The translations under genes were made by a program, and so were the position numbers. Below are positions 19,839 to 29,752 of a stretch of DNA of 29,801 bases, piece by piece (within the stretch, counting starts at the first letter, position 1; each line of letters starts with the position of its first letter). Source of the DNA: Parastagonospora avenae f. sp. tritici 18332-5 (lineage: Eukaryota > Ascomycota > Dothideomycetes > Pleosporales > Phaeosphaeriaceae); assembly GCA_022559985.1 (NCBI GenBank), contig JAFJTR010000158.1, positions 1-29,801 of the forward strand. The letters run 5' to 3'. Below the pieces are notes generated by a model. The model saw only the letters and a program-made list of their open reading frames with translations, did not search any database and was not told the DNA's origin.

Positions 19839-21537
19839 GATTGAGCGTACAGGAAGATTGGAATAGATTGGTTGTGCAAAAATGTTCCCGTGTGCGGATA
19901 ACTTGCTCAGTGGTGCCCACGATTGCTATTTAGCTTCTAGCGCCGAAATTAGGCCATCGAGACGAAGGACGTTGGCCTCAGTAACGAGTGCGTTTTAAAT
20001 ATCGTGTAGTATCACAAATCTAAGCACGGTTGCATCTGCCACAACCTGCCTTTGGCGGTGATCCGAGCCAAGTCTCTTTTTCCAGCCCTGGACACTTCGC
20101 TGCCAAGCCTAGTTGCGGCATAGTAAAAACGTCTTACCACGCAGGTTTGATCGGGACGATGTCCCGGCTGGTGAAAGGCGTGCGGTCTGATCTAGCCCAT
20201 CTGGCGCAATGGTCAATCGCAGGCCGATTGAGTGCTCAACGTGGGACGTGCTCCTCACGCCAGTCGCTCGTGACTCTAGAGACGATGATATCAAAGGCGT
20301 GCCGCGCGTGGCCAATGTTCGAATATCTGACGCTCACCGGTCGACGTCGACGATTGAAGCACGCTCTGAGACGGTCTATCGTACGCTGACGCATGCCGTA
20401 TTTGATAGAGAGTTACTGACCGCGATATAACCATATCTTTCATAGTGAGAATGCGGTCAGAAGGATGTCCGCTGCCTAATTCGGAAGAGTCTGATGTAAG
20501 CTTCTCTAACTAACTAGACTTTGTAGTAGGCCGCATAATCTTGAATCGTTACTGCATGCTTTGCGTGTATGCTGCACTTGGCAAATTTGATATTAGCCTG
20601 GGATTTGCAGGCCGCGGAGGAATTACCCTCGCTGTCCATGTAAGAGCAAAGCTTGAGCTGGGTTAGGTAGGTGCTGAAGGGGCCACACTTGGCTCCGAAT
20701 AAATTCTAGTCTTACACAAGCTGGGCTGGGCTTGCTTGATCGTACCAGTATGTTCATGAACTGTTTTGCTGCGACCATACGTTAGCGCGAACGACCCGTG
20801 AGCATGTTTGCGTCCAATCTATTTCGCGTGGAGAACAGCGGCCCGTTACTAGCGCAAAGCACGAGCTTGCGGTCTACCGCTGACCTGCGCAGATAGAAAT
20901 AGGGGTATTTAGTATGTTGGTATTGATCGGACTGGTGAGCAGGTGGACGCCGTAAAATGGACTGCGCAGTCTATGCGAAAGGAAGACCCATCTGCGGGGT
21001 TTCCTGTGCCACATTACAGAGCACGCTGTCATCGCACGGAGTGTTGATAGGACCATCCGCCGTTACCTATGCTGTGTGCGTTGTGGGCTTGTCAGACACG
21101 AGAAGGACGAACATGGTCGATATCAACCCGGTAAGCATGCATTAGCGCACCGCGTCTGTTGGAAAGATCGAGTGTCTGTGGTTCGGTGCGAAGTGTCCTG
21201 ACGACAGTTGGTGGCGCGGAAGAGTGAAGCTGTGAAGGTGGCACAAGACGGATCGCCTGTCAAACCAGGGGCGGCACGATTGGCACTAGCGTATGCTTGG
21301 CATCGACCCACATCGCTTGAACGCGGTTCCCCGTCTCACATCACTTCGACACACATCTGAGCCAATTTTGGTTCAGCCGTTATCGAAGTCAAAAGAAGGC
21401 GGTCAGGTCACTAGCGCAAAGATCCTCGAAATCGACAGAATGATAGACCATGTAGGAGTGGCAGCCTCTGAGCCCCAAATCATTTTGACCAGCTCTGCAC
21501 TGCACTCTGGGATTTGTCAACATTTTTTATATACACT
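19839..21537. other. Long intergenic region between Dit1-like gene and MFS exporter
   Basis: This is a divergent intergenic region of 1.7 kb. The minus gene and the plus MFS gene both point outward, so it holds both promoters. Several ORFs of 60-120 codons overlap each other (for example plus 20030-20389) but none has a family signature or convincing codon use. I found no tRNA. The MFS gene has an A/T-rich TTTTTTATATAC just before its ATG. Confidence 0.45.
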
Positions 21538-23247
21538 ATGGAATCAAAAGATACGATATCGTCCACAGTTTCGCCTGCAGGAGGCAAAACAAGACCTTCG
21601 TCTGCGCTGTCGTCGCTAGACAATATCCCGACGACTTCTGCCAACGAGGTCGAGAAAGCACCAACCTCTGACCAGATCCCGGTATACTCATCCTTTACGC
21701 TATCTCGACAATGGTGTATAGTGTTGATAGTCACAGCAGCTGGCTTCTTTTCGCCACTCACTGGGGCAGTGTACTTGCCTAGTTTGGTTCTCTTCGAAAC
21801 AGTCTTCCATACTTCGAGCACGGTTATCAATGCCTCAGTCAGTGTGTACTGGGCCGTCTTTGGTGTTGCACCAATGTTTGGCGCAACATTGAGCGATTAT
21901 GGCGGGAGAAAGTTGATCTATATGACATCCCTGGCCGTCTTCCTCATTGCGAACACACTTCTGGCAGCCTTACCTCCGACAGTGGGCGGGCTGTTCACCC
22001 TGAGGATATTTCAGGTATGGTTAGAGCAAACAGCTTCAATGAAATGGTACTGACCTGGCAATCGAAGGCACTGGGATCGTCTATGGTTACCTCTATCGGT
22101 GCAGGAACCGTAGCCGATGTTACGGAACCAGCGAAACGTGCATCACGGATCGGGTTGTTCTTGCTTGGGCCTCAACTAGGACCACTGCTTGGTCCTTTAA
22201 TTGGTGGTCAATTCTCTCAAGAGAGTACTTGGAGGTGGATTTTTGGCTTTCTCTGTGAGTGCTCCGTGCCAACCTCAAAGGCTGGACTAACAGCAACAAA
22301 TGCAGCGGTTGCATGTCTTCCGGTGTATTTGCTCATTCTTTTTGTTCTACCAGAGACTCTAAGATGTCTGGTAGGAAACGGAAGTGTTTACGCTGGTTCA
22401 AGCTGGTTTGTTAGGCCGCGTCTGCGACAAAAGCAACTCGTACCCGACGGCCTCTATCCAAAACCACCGAAACCAACGGTCGCGGGACTATTCAAAGTTC
22501 TCGCCTTTATCCCAAATTGTATATTGAGCTTTGCTTCAGCTTTTAACTTTGCCGGCCTGTCTGCAATGTACATTGTTTTCCCAAGAGTTTTGCAAACAAA
22601 ATATGGCTGGGACGGCAGCGAGACGGGCTATGGGTATCTAGCTCCAGGCAAGCTCTCTACTATACCATTTAATCTCACAGGATACTGATTGTAGCAGGTG
22701 TTGCACTCACGATCACCTCGTTCGCAGTCGGCCGCCTTGGAGACGTCGTCTACCGTCGCTACAAGACCAAACACAATGGCGACAACCCACCACCGGAGAG
22801 ACGTCTGGACGTACAAGTATACGGTTACGCTGTATCAGCCGCGGGAAAAATGATGTTTGGGTGGTTTGTTCTCAAGCATTATCATCCAGCTGCTGGATTG
22901 GTAGCGTCTGCAATTGGTAAGTCATTTCTATGCAATTTCTGCATACTGTGGATCTAACCGCTGACAAATTGGTGTGTGTAGTCGCTTCAGGAACAGGTAC
23001 AATCATGGTGTCTAGTACCAGCTTTCAGACGGAGTGTATGCCCACGTCAGCTGCGGCGCTCATGGCGCTGTCAGGTCTACTGCGGAATGTCGGCGCTGCG
23101 ATAGCTGCAGCCGTTTTGGACTCGCTCCTCAGTCAGATGGGATACGGTTGGTGCTTTACTGGTCTTGGCATTATGGACCTTCTGTGCATTGGTGGATTGG
23201 TGCATATTCGTCTTCGCGGGCAAGCCTATCGTGAGAGTTTGATGTAG
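21538..23247 (+). CDS. MFS drug:H+ antiporter (DHA1), Dtr1/Qdr-like exporter
   Basis: The CDS is join(21538..22014,22068..22254,22306..22647,22698..22916,22982..23247) and encodes 496 residues. After a 50-residue polar N-terminus come 12 likely membrane helices. MFS motif A GATLSDYGGRKL is at about 115-126. The antiporter motif C reads GLFLLGPQLGPLLGPLIGG. The DHA1 group includes yeast Dtr1, which exports bisformyl-dityrosine across the prospore membrane, so export of the cluster product is the natural role; orthology to Dtr1 is not proven. Start 21538 (MESKDTISS) is chosen because the longer frame begins with TTG. Intron 3 (22648-22697) uses a GC donor, CAG|GCAAGC, with acceptor TAGCAG. The other introns are GT-AG, 51-65 nt. 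Without the GC-AG intron the frame would break at 22688. Confidence 0.86.
22648..22697 (+). other. GC-AG intron in the MFS exporter
   Basis: The intron begins GCAAGC after exon bases CCAG and ends GTAGCAG, with an ATACTGAT branch-like site nearby. It joins GYGYLAPG to VALTITSFAVG in frame. No GT donor near this point gives a continuous protein. Confidence 0.75.
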
Positions 23248-24045
23248 TCGAAGTGAACGAGGCTTAGACCCGAGAATGATCGCTTGATGGCTACAAGGCT
23301 GTAGTAACAAAATCTGACCACTAAAACGTACACTGCATTTTCCATAGACGATAATCGTTCTTCGAGTGATGTAAGCGACCCATTTCGATTACCTGACGCA
23401 TCTACTCTTGACTCAGCACAACTCAACAGCAGGTGCATTAGTCTCCTACAAACTAGAAGAGTTCGACGAGCTGTCTAATACACGGCGTGCGACCCTCTCT
23501 GTCTACTAATGCATGGTCGCCCATGGTTGTGATGCAGTGTCGCGTAATGCCTACAATCAATCAAGCGTTCGCCCTAAATTTGGCTTCTTCCTACTTACCA
23601 CACCGGTCCTTTCTTCAGCGCGGTAGATTTGGTAGCGATTGGAGAAAGACTATGTTTCTAGGCCGTCAAGACGCGCACATGCATGTGAGAAACGGCGATC
23701 GTCGCTTCTCTAGGCGTTCCACAACTTGCTCAAAAACGCGCAAGGATTACAACGCTCTTGCGAAAGAAGGTACTGTGCCGCGACAAAGTTTTGGCAACCG
23801 GGGCGTGTGCAGTTACTACTGCGGCCAAGATGTAGGGGTCATTGCGTGAGCTGATATCACGGTGTCTATCGCTCAGGCACGGCGAATCCAGTCAAGCGTA
23901 TTTCAACACCTGCAGGGCTTCTTGTCGCTTGCCATTTCGTCTTTGATCTTTCAGGCCGCCAGTAGCAGCTCTCGCAACCCATATCATCATTGAAATCATT
24001 TTGCAGGCGACAAGTTTATTCGCAATTCAACCCAAGAGACAAGTC
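23248..24045. other. Intergenic region between two transporters
   Basis: These 798 bp carry no gene I can support. One plus-strand ORF (23487-23849) has no domain and no hydrophobic segment. The region must hold the terminator of the DHA1 exporter and the promoter of the Atg22-like gene. Confidence 0.45.
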
Positions 24046-25971
24046 ATGGCCATTGAGAAGGAACTCGCCAAGAGCGATGCGGATGCCATCGCAGTCGTGG
24101 CGCTCGAATCGCCATCAGACAACGCCTCTGTCAGCAATATCGAAAAGGCGGAGCCAGAATTCAGGAGACCGATGGCGACTAAGCGTGCTTTGATTGCATG
24201 GCTTGTGTTGTGCTTCTCAGTCAGTTACCTTGAAGAGGACAAACTACCATGGCATTCACTGATAGCTAATAGACCGGCCCAACAGCTGGAATGGCGTTTC
24301 GATACGTTCCTGCTGTTCTTCAGTCTGCCGTCAATGTTCTTGGACATATTCCTGGCACAAATAAGCCGTGTGCAAAGCGTGGTGTAATCCGTTGCGTGGT
24401 GCCATTCGGCACAGGCGGAGTAGACTACAACAGCTACATGTAAGTACCATGAAGCATCAGAAATACAACGGATGTTAACGGGAACCAGCTTATATCTGCA
24501 GTCAATATCACGGGCATCCGAAGGCGTTGTGTGCATTTTCATCTCTGGAATCGCGGACTTTACGCGTAAGCTAAAGCTTAACATGTATTTGCAAAATTCT
24601 AATGTCGCTAGATAACCGCAAGAATCTTCTGATCCTCGGGATCATACTTTTTGGAACTTTCGCGTTGCCATTTGCGTCTATGACTAGCAAAACTTACCGA
24701 AACCTTGTGTCTGGCTCAATCCTGTGGGTTTTCATGACGACCGTTCAAGGCGTGTACGGAACGCTATCGTCTTCATACATTCCGCTCTTCATGCGCGAAG
24801 CCGGATGGATTCAAGCTCGGACAAAGGTCGGCCAGGATGGTCGACTGGTAGTGACTGAGGAGGAACGTGCTACCAAAGAGCTTTTCATTCGTGGCACTAT
24901 GGTTAGCGTGCTGGGTTTACTCTCAGGAAACGTTGGTTCTATTCTTGGACAAGGCATTGGTCTCATCATCGCGCATACTGCTGGAAGCGGGATCTTGGAT
25001 GGGTACAAGAGGTATGCCGAATTGTATGCCGCTTTTCTGCCTTCTGCTAATTCAGGCTAGCTTCCTTCTCGCCATCACCATCTCTGGGTGTCTCACAATA
25101 TCTTTTGGTGGAATGGGGTACGTCTTGCTACCCTCAGTGAAGGGCTCAAAACCACCAACAAAGAATTTTGGCAAGCTGGCAGTCAGGAGATGTAAGCGTC
25201 AACGCCGCAAGTTCGTGAATGCTGGCCTAATCAGCTAAAGGGGTCGAACTACTCAAATCTATTCCGAAGTACCCAGAAGCTTTTAAGTTATGTATCGGCT
25301 GGGTACTTTGGAATACCGGCTACAGTAACTTCAACTCTGTCATTGGTTTGCTTTTTCGAGAAGTCAGTGGCCTTGGTACTGGTGATCGCCTGTACACAGT
25401 GAGTACAAAATGTGCATTGTGACGCACAAACAAATGCTGATATTCAGTCTAGGTCTATACTTTCATGGCCGTCACCACGGCTTCCATCGGCAGTCTCACT
25501 TGGATGTTCCTCTTCCCTCGTACCAACATCAAGATCAAAACTTGGGCATACTGCTTCCTCGCCATCAACATATTTTGCATCTTCTGGGGATGTCTTGGCA
25601 TTGGCAAAAATGTGAAGATCGGCTATAAGTATGTTCCAGAATTCTGGATCGAGCAGACACTGTTCTGCATGACAAGCTCCGCGCTCCGGTCCGCCAACAG
25701 GGTTATGTATGCTTCCATGCTTCCGCGCGGCAGGGAAGCACAATTTTTTGGTCTAGAGTTGACTCTCGATCTTGCGACCGGATGGATCAATCCGTTGGTG
25801 CAGTCGGTCATTCAGGACAGGACACATAATCTGCGTTACCCAATGCTGCCGAACTTCTTCCTCCTCGTGGCTGCGCTGGGTTTTTACATCTGGTGCGATC
25901 TCGAGAAGGGTGTCAAGGACTCGCTCAAAGAATTCGATGAGGCGGCGCCGGCCGTAGATGACGAAACTTAA
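24046..25971 (+). CDS. Atg22-like MFS transporter
   Basis: The CDS is join(24046..24219,24273..24439,24489..24565,24612..25011,25061..25191,25235..25398,25453..25971) and encodes 543 residues from seven exons. Introns are 43-54 nt. The protein has multiple membrane helices and family stretches: MATKRALIAWLVLCFS, TGPTAGMAFRYVPAVLQS, GVDYNSYILYLQSISRA, HNRKNLLILGIILFGT, FNSVIGLLFREVSGLGTG, SALRSANRVMYASMLPRG and FFGLELTLDLATGWINPL. These place it in the Atg22-like MFS group. Yeast Atg22 exports amino acids from the vacuole after autophagy, while many filamentous-fungus members are uncharacterised and occur in accessory regions. It could supply precursor amino acid or sequester product. The last cluster gene on the right. 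Start 24046 (MAIEKELAKSD) is preferred to a TTG upstream. Intron 4 is best closed at CTAG 25060, which keeps the phase. Confidence 0.84.
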
Positions 25972-26092
25972 GTAGCGATTAAGAGGCGCGTACTTCTACT
26001 TAGAGCCTGGTGGTTTCGACATCCACAGCTGGTACAGTCGGCCGCCGACCCAGCGATTTATGCGTATTAGGTGATGCTGTTCATACCAATAT

Positions 26093-26195
26093 TTGGAGTG
26101 ATCGTACGAGTCACCTGATCATCACATGATCAGCCTCTGCACGCGCCTTAGGGGCTAGTGCAGGAGTATATAGTCTGCTCGTACGATAGCTCCAA
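26093..26195. repeat. 103-bp inverted-repeat element with nested dyads
   Basis: The outer arms 26093-26110 and 26178-26195 are complementary at 16 of 18 positions, the innermost 10 exactly (ATCGTACGAG/CTCGTACGAT). Inside are a second perfect dyad CTGATCA-TCACA-TGATCAG and a CTGCAC/GTGCAG pair. The size and terminal repeats fit a small MITE-like element, but it also spans a TATA-like box, so it may be a promoter. Confidence 0.55.
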
Positions 26196-26209
26196 TCAAT
26201 CAATCAATC
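26193..26209. repeat. CAAT tetranucleotide microsatellite
   Basis: Four CAAT units plus a C follow directly on the right arm of the inverted repeat. CCAAT is embedded at its left edge, which could bind a CCAAT-binding complex. Confidence 0.7.
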
Positions 26210-26614
26210 TGCAACCACCTAAAGTTTGCAACTTGCTTCACACCGTACAATTGTACTTGCTTTACCTAAGGTGAAGTCCTACCAACAGATGCGTTATATG
26301 TTGGCAATGTGATAAGTTGGGCGACAGTCAAAACTTTCCATGCTTGCAAGAATGGTCGAAACGATGAATCAACAACTGTCATGGGTGACAGAAGGTGTGG
26401 TGCGCACATTGTAATGACGTAACCCGCACCTGGCGAGATCTTTCACAGCCAAATTAGGCTCGTGACATGCGCCTTAGCCATATAAAGCCTCTCTTCTCGC
26501 GATTCTTCTCTACTATCCATTCGCTAAAATACGCAACCCGAGGCCCTCTATTATCAATCACCCACGACAATACCCACAGTACCCTCATCGCACTATCGAT
26601 AGAATAAAATAACG

Positions 26615-27559
26615 ATGCCTCCACGGCCATCATACCAAGCACGAGATTCTAGTATCGCGATCGCCCAGCCCGACGTCATGGACGGCAAAAAAGTCCTCAC
26701 GAAGATGGACCGCCGTACGCGCATGGAGCTGACGAGCGGTAAACTGATCGACATTCTCAACTGGGAAGGCAAAAAAATCATGGACTTTCCCTTGGCTCTC
26801 TTTAACGCAGCCTCCATCAAGCCAGAACTTGTCATCGGCGACCAGGTCACGCTTCCTTCCGACTTGGACGTAAAGATTGCTTGCTACTTCCTGTCCCAGA
26901 TGATGAAAGTCCCACCGATGTCCTTTGTCTGCTATCTCGGCTGGTCTGAGATCACCTACGACGACATAATGTTCCACTCCACCGCCGAAGCGCTGGGCAT
27001 GGGTTCGTTCACGCAGAATATTTTCTCGTTGTACTTCAAGCGCGTCAACACTACTGTTCCCTCTATCGCAAATATCGAAGCTATTGGCCGCGTTCGGACT
27101 CCGCCGGGCGACAAGATGTATAAACAGATGGCGTATAACATCGGTGTCAAGCACTTTGATGGCAAGATTGAGAACCGCGCGGCGTTCGAGGCGTACCTTC
27201 AGACCAACCCTCGTCTTGCCGCTGCAGTTTCTGAAACCGTGGACCGCGAGAGCAAAGCCGCTGCTAAGTATGAGACGAGAGAAAAGGGCAAGGCTAAGTT
27301 CGAGGAGCGCGAGCTGAAGCGCCAGGAGAAGGAATTTCGGGCTACAGAGCAGCAGGCTCGCAATGATGCAAAGCAACAGGCTCGCAACCAAGCTGAGCAG
27401 CAGGAACGCGAAAATCTTCTCGCGAAGGCAGAGGAGCGTCGGCACATGGAGCGGGCGGTTCGTGAGAGCATGCTTGAGAAGAAACGCTCGGGCAAGAAGA
27501 TGACACCCCTGGAGGCGATCGCTCACGAGAAGCTTTTCGGTCGTCATATGGCTTGCTAG
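26615..27559 (+). CDS. BTB/POZ-like protein with charged coiled-coil tail (copy A)
   Basis: Single exon, 314 residues. Residues about 40-185 have the layout of a fungal BTB-like fold: LIDILNWEGKKIMDFPLALFNAASIKPEL, a middle segment on a structural position of the 3-box, then FHSTAEALGMGSFTQNIFSLYF and VRTPPGDKMYKQMAY. Residues about 215-290 are a long charged helix rich in Glu, Lys, Arg, Gln and Ala (KFEERELKRQEKEFRATEQ, repeated QQARN), a likely coiled coil. There is no F-box or kelch domain. Function is unknown; the family is expanded in some dothideomycetes. Promoter: TATAAAG at 26481 and C/T-rich leader. It is paralogous to the gene at 28349 (shared PLALFN, EFLG/EALG-xxx-YTQ/FTQ, RTPxGDK). 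Confidence 0.75.
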   Translation: MPPRPSYQARDSSIAIAQPDVMDGKKVLTKMDRRTRMELTSGKLIDILNWEGKKIMDFPLALFNAASIKPELVIGDQVTLPSDLDVKIACYFLSQMMKVPPMSFVCYLGWSEITYDDIMFHSTAEALGMGSFTQNIFSLYFKRVNTTVPSIANIEAIGRVRTPPGDKMYKQMAYNIGVKHFDGKIENRAAFEAYLQTNPRLAAAVSETVDRESKAAAKYETREKGKAKFEERELKRQEKEFRATEQQARNDAKQQARNQAEQQERENLLAKAEERRHMERAVRESMLEKKRSGKKMTPLEAIAHEKLFGRHMAC

Positions 27560-28348
27560 GCCTTGGCAAACTGGGCGATGATCTCCTGACACGAAGTAGC
27601 ATACAATGTGGTTGACGCTTAGACTAAAGTGTTTGATTTGAGTACAGTAAATTGATATGACGATAAAAGGATTTACACAGTGAATTTGTTTTTATCGTCA
27701 TGTAATCGGTGATTGCTGAGTTGACTTGTGATACGAAAATTGCATTTTTGAAGCCAAACGATTGTGTGTACAAAGTAAAAAAGATGACCACTGGAGATGG
27801 AAGCGTTTCAACACTCATATATAAGCGAACTTTTTAACTGCACCATTTGCATATCGACCACTACATAAAAGACAGCTTTTTCCCAGGTCTCAACTACATC
27901 CAGTATATTCACACGTTCCTCTCCCGTCTCTCTGAGCCCCTGAGCCGAGCGTCGTAATAGGCCGCGTTCTTGCCTTGCTGCCTCACAGAATCCCTGGGAG
28001 TCGATGTGGAGAGATCGCGTATTATTCACCAACAGTGAAAGATTCGAGCCAAACATTCTGTTCCAACAGTGCCAAGCCGTCGGCCGACCACTGACCCCTG
28101 ACACTGTCAGGTGTTTCCGCCTTGTATATTCGCTACGCTAGGTTGCTGGCCTCGCCTTGTGGTATAAATGTTCTACCCCTCCTTCCTCTTTGCTCATCAC
28201 AAACTCACATTAGATTCTCTACCAACAGCTCTCTACCAAGAACTCAACTCGACATCCACAAATCTCCACCAATAGTATCAAGCTTTCCAAGAAACTTTTA
28301 AGATGACTGATCTTTTCAGCCATATCACCTCTGAAATCAACAGCTACC
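27560..28348. other. Region between BTB-like paralogs
   Basis: These 789 bp contain a strong 12-bp hairpin at 27657-27701 and the promoter and leader of copy B (TATAAA at 28163-28168 followed by a long C/T/A-rich 5' UTR). A 98-codon minus ORF (27808-28104) has no domain. Confidence 0.5.
27657..27701. terminator. Hairpin downstream of BTB-like copy A
   Basis: ATGACGATAAAA (27657-27668) and TTTTATCGTCAT (27690-27701) are perfectly complementary with a 21-nt loop, about 100 bp after the stop of copy A. It could act in 3'-end formation or be the relic of a small inverted-repeat element. Confidence 0.4.
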
Positions 28349-28371
28349 ATGTCTCAATACCACGAGTTTGA
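28303..28371 (+). other. Upstream ORF overlapping copy B start
   Basis: ATG 28303 opens a 22-codon frame (MTDLFSHITSEINS) ending at TGA 28369-28371, after the main ATG 28349 and in another frame. If the leader includes 28303, this uORF would lower translation from 28349. Confidence 0.4.
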
Positions 28372-28993
28372 GTCCAACGTCGTCATCGGCAGCCGCACTG
28401 GAGGCGGCCGGCGTTCTACCTCACCCAAGAACGCTGCTACCGAGGACGATTCTACCAAGGAAGATTCTACCAAGGAAGCCAACAAGCCCGGCATGGGAAA
28501 GGCACTCTCCGCCTTCCGTGCCCTCGGTCGCCAGAAGCGTGGCTCTCTCGCTCGCGGCCCCAAGGTAGAAATTCGTTCTCATGACGGCCAAGTTCTCGCC
28601 CCACTCCCTTTGGCGTTGTTCAACACTCTATCCACCTTGGAGAACCTCGTCTCGGTGGAGAAGGGCATCTCTTTCATCACCTGCTACGAGTACCTCCTCC
28701 CTGTCGCCATCAAGGATCTCGTCGCCCGCGTCACGCCCCTCGCCAACGCCAAAATTGACGTTATGGCTATGGATTCCACGAACAATATGTTCAAGGACAT
28801 CCAGATTGCCTCCGCCGCCGAGTTCTTAGGTTTGACTGCCTACACACAGCACATGTTCAACGCACACTGGGCCACTGTCAAGACCTGCCTTCCCTCTAAG
28901 AAACTCATTAGTGTCCTGTTCAAGATTCGCACTCCGTTGGGAGACAAACTCCTCGACATCCTTGCCCACCGCATGGCGAAGTGTCGGCCATAG
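28349..28993 (+). CDS. BTB/POZ-like protein, truncated paralog (copy B)
   Basis: Single exon, 214 residues, ACC-ATG context. A Ser/Thr/Lys-rich N-terminus (two ED(D)STKE units) leads to a BTB-like region: VEIRSHDGQVLAPLPLALFN (about 73-92), then FKDIQIASAAEFLGLTAYTQHMF and FKIRTPLGDKLLDILAHRM. It stops at 28993, right after the segment that in copy A leads into the tail (GDKMYKQMAY...). The lost tail appears downstream at about 29117-29553. The N-terminal domain itself is undamaged, so a short protein may be made. Function is unknown. Confidence 0.7.
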   Translation: MSQYHEFESNVVIGSRTGGGRRSTSPKNAATEDDSTKEDSTKEANKPGMGKALSAFRALGRQKRGSLARGPKVEIRSHDGQVLAPLPLALFNTLSTLENLVSVEKGISFITCYEYLLPVAIKDLVARVTPLANAKIDVMAMDSTNNMFKDIQIASAAEFLGLTAYTQHMFNAHWATVKTCLPSKKLISVLFKIRTPLGDKLLDILAHRMAKCRP

Positions 28994-29116
28994 GGCTTAT
29001 CCCTTGGCGCATGAGTGATGACCCAGGTTCCGATTTCACCTAGGCCTGTTTCGGCCTAGCTCTTTCACCCTCCTTCTTTTGCGTATAGAGGCTCTCTCTC
29101 CCATAGCCTAATACAT

Positions 29117-29553
29117 CATGATTCTTTTCAACCTCTACGCTTGACACGAAGCACTCCTGGGACGGCGAATACAACGACGTCAACTTCGAAGAGTATGTTT
29201 AGGATATCGAGCGCTTCTATGGCATGGTTAAGGCCTACTTCTCCAAGTGGGAGGCCAACAGCAAGGCGTTCGAGGCTCGCCAGGCGCATCGCCTTGCTCG
29301 GGCTGAGCGTCGGGATATCTCTGATGAGCGTCGACATGAGGCCGAGTCTCAGGTACTTCCAAAGGCTCAGAAGGAGCGGGCGAAGGAGCGTGCTGTCTTC
29401 GCGGCCAAGACCAAGGAGGACGTCGAGGTAGGCACGGCGGTGCGCGCCAAAATCCACGCCAAGGGCATGAAGAGCAGCAAGTTCTCTAGCCGCGAGGCGA
29501 GCTACATCTACATGGTCTATGACAAGCGCGTGCCTATCTCTGCTGGTCAATAA
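29117..29553 (+). pseudogene. Detached C-terminal tail of BTB-like copy B
   Basis: A frame open from about 29117 reads TKHSWDGEYNDVNFEEYV, hits TAG at 29200-29202, and continues DIERFYGMVKAYFSKWEANS through a charged helix (RLARAERRDISDERRHEAE, QKERAKERAVFAAK) to the stop at 29551-29553. This matches the position and composition of the copy A tail after its BTB-like domain. An ORF from ATG 29224 (109 codons) lies inside it and may be called as a gene by software. About 120 bp of unrelated sequence, with a 7-bp inverted repeat CTAGGCC/GGCCTAG near 29040-29058, separates it from the stop of copy B. No intron with the correct phase joins them. Confidence 0.6.
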
Positions 29554-29752
29554 GTTTGCATAGCTATTTATCCAATTGCCTGGGGGATGTGAGTGGGAGG
29601 AGATGTCAAGTTTCTCCCGCTTCTCACTGAGTAGATCCCAATGTGTCGCGGTTCTGGAGTACTTCCTTTTCCTTGTACCACGTAGCAACAGTTTCATGTC
29701 TTCACCGCTGTACCACACAGTCCCCAACCTCTCTGTTTACTGCGCAGAACAC

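Larger units (their letters stand above)
25972..26614. promoter_or_regulatory. Upstream region of BTB-like gene A
   Basis: This region of 643 bp holds a 103-bp inverted-repeat structure (26093-26195), a CAAT tetranucleotide run, a 12-bp palindrome GTACAATTGTAC (26245-26256) and two promoter-like blocks. Each block has GCGCCTTAG (26143-26151 and 26469-26477) followed by a TATA-type box (TATATA 26167-26172; TATAAAG 26481-26487). The second block leads into a C/T-rich 5' UTR and ATG 26615. Confidence 0.5.

Noticed and set aside
20030..20430. Overlapping 119- and 73-codon plus ORFs as cluster genes
   Set aside because: No domain, frames overlap each other, Arg/Ser-rich translation typical of non-coding GC-rich DNA.
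21514..21537. Upstream TTG start for the MFS exporter
   Set aside because: Nuclear fungal genes start at ATG; the ATG at 21538 is in frame and near the A/T-rich leader.
26630..27592. 320-codon ORF antisense to BTB-like copy A
   Set aside because: It is a codon-bias shadow of the sense gene; the sense strand has family motifs and a promoter, the antisense has none.
29191..29203. GTATGTTTAG as a functional intron
   Set aside because: Ten nucleotides cannot be spliced; kept only as a possible scar.
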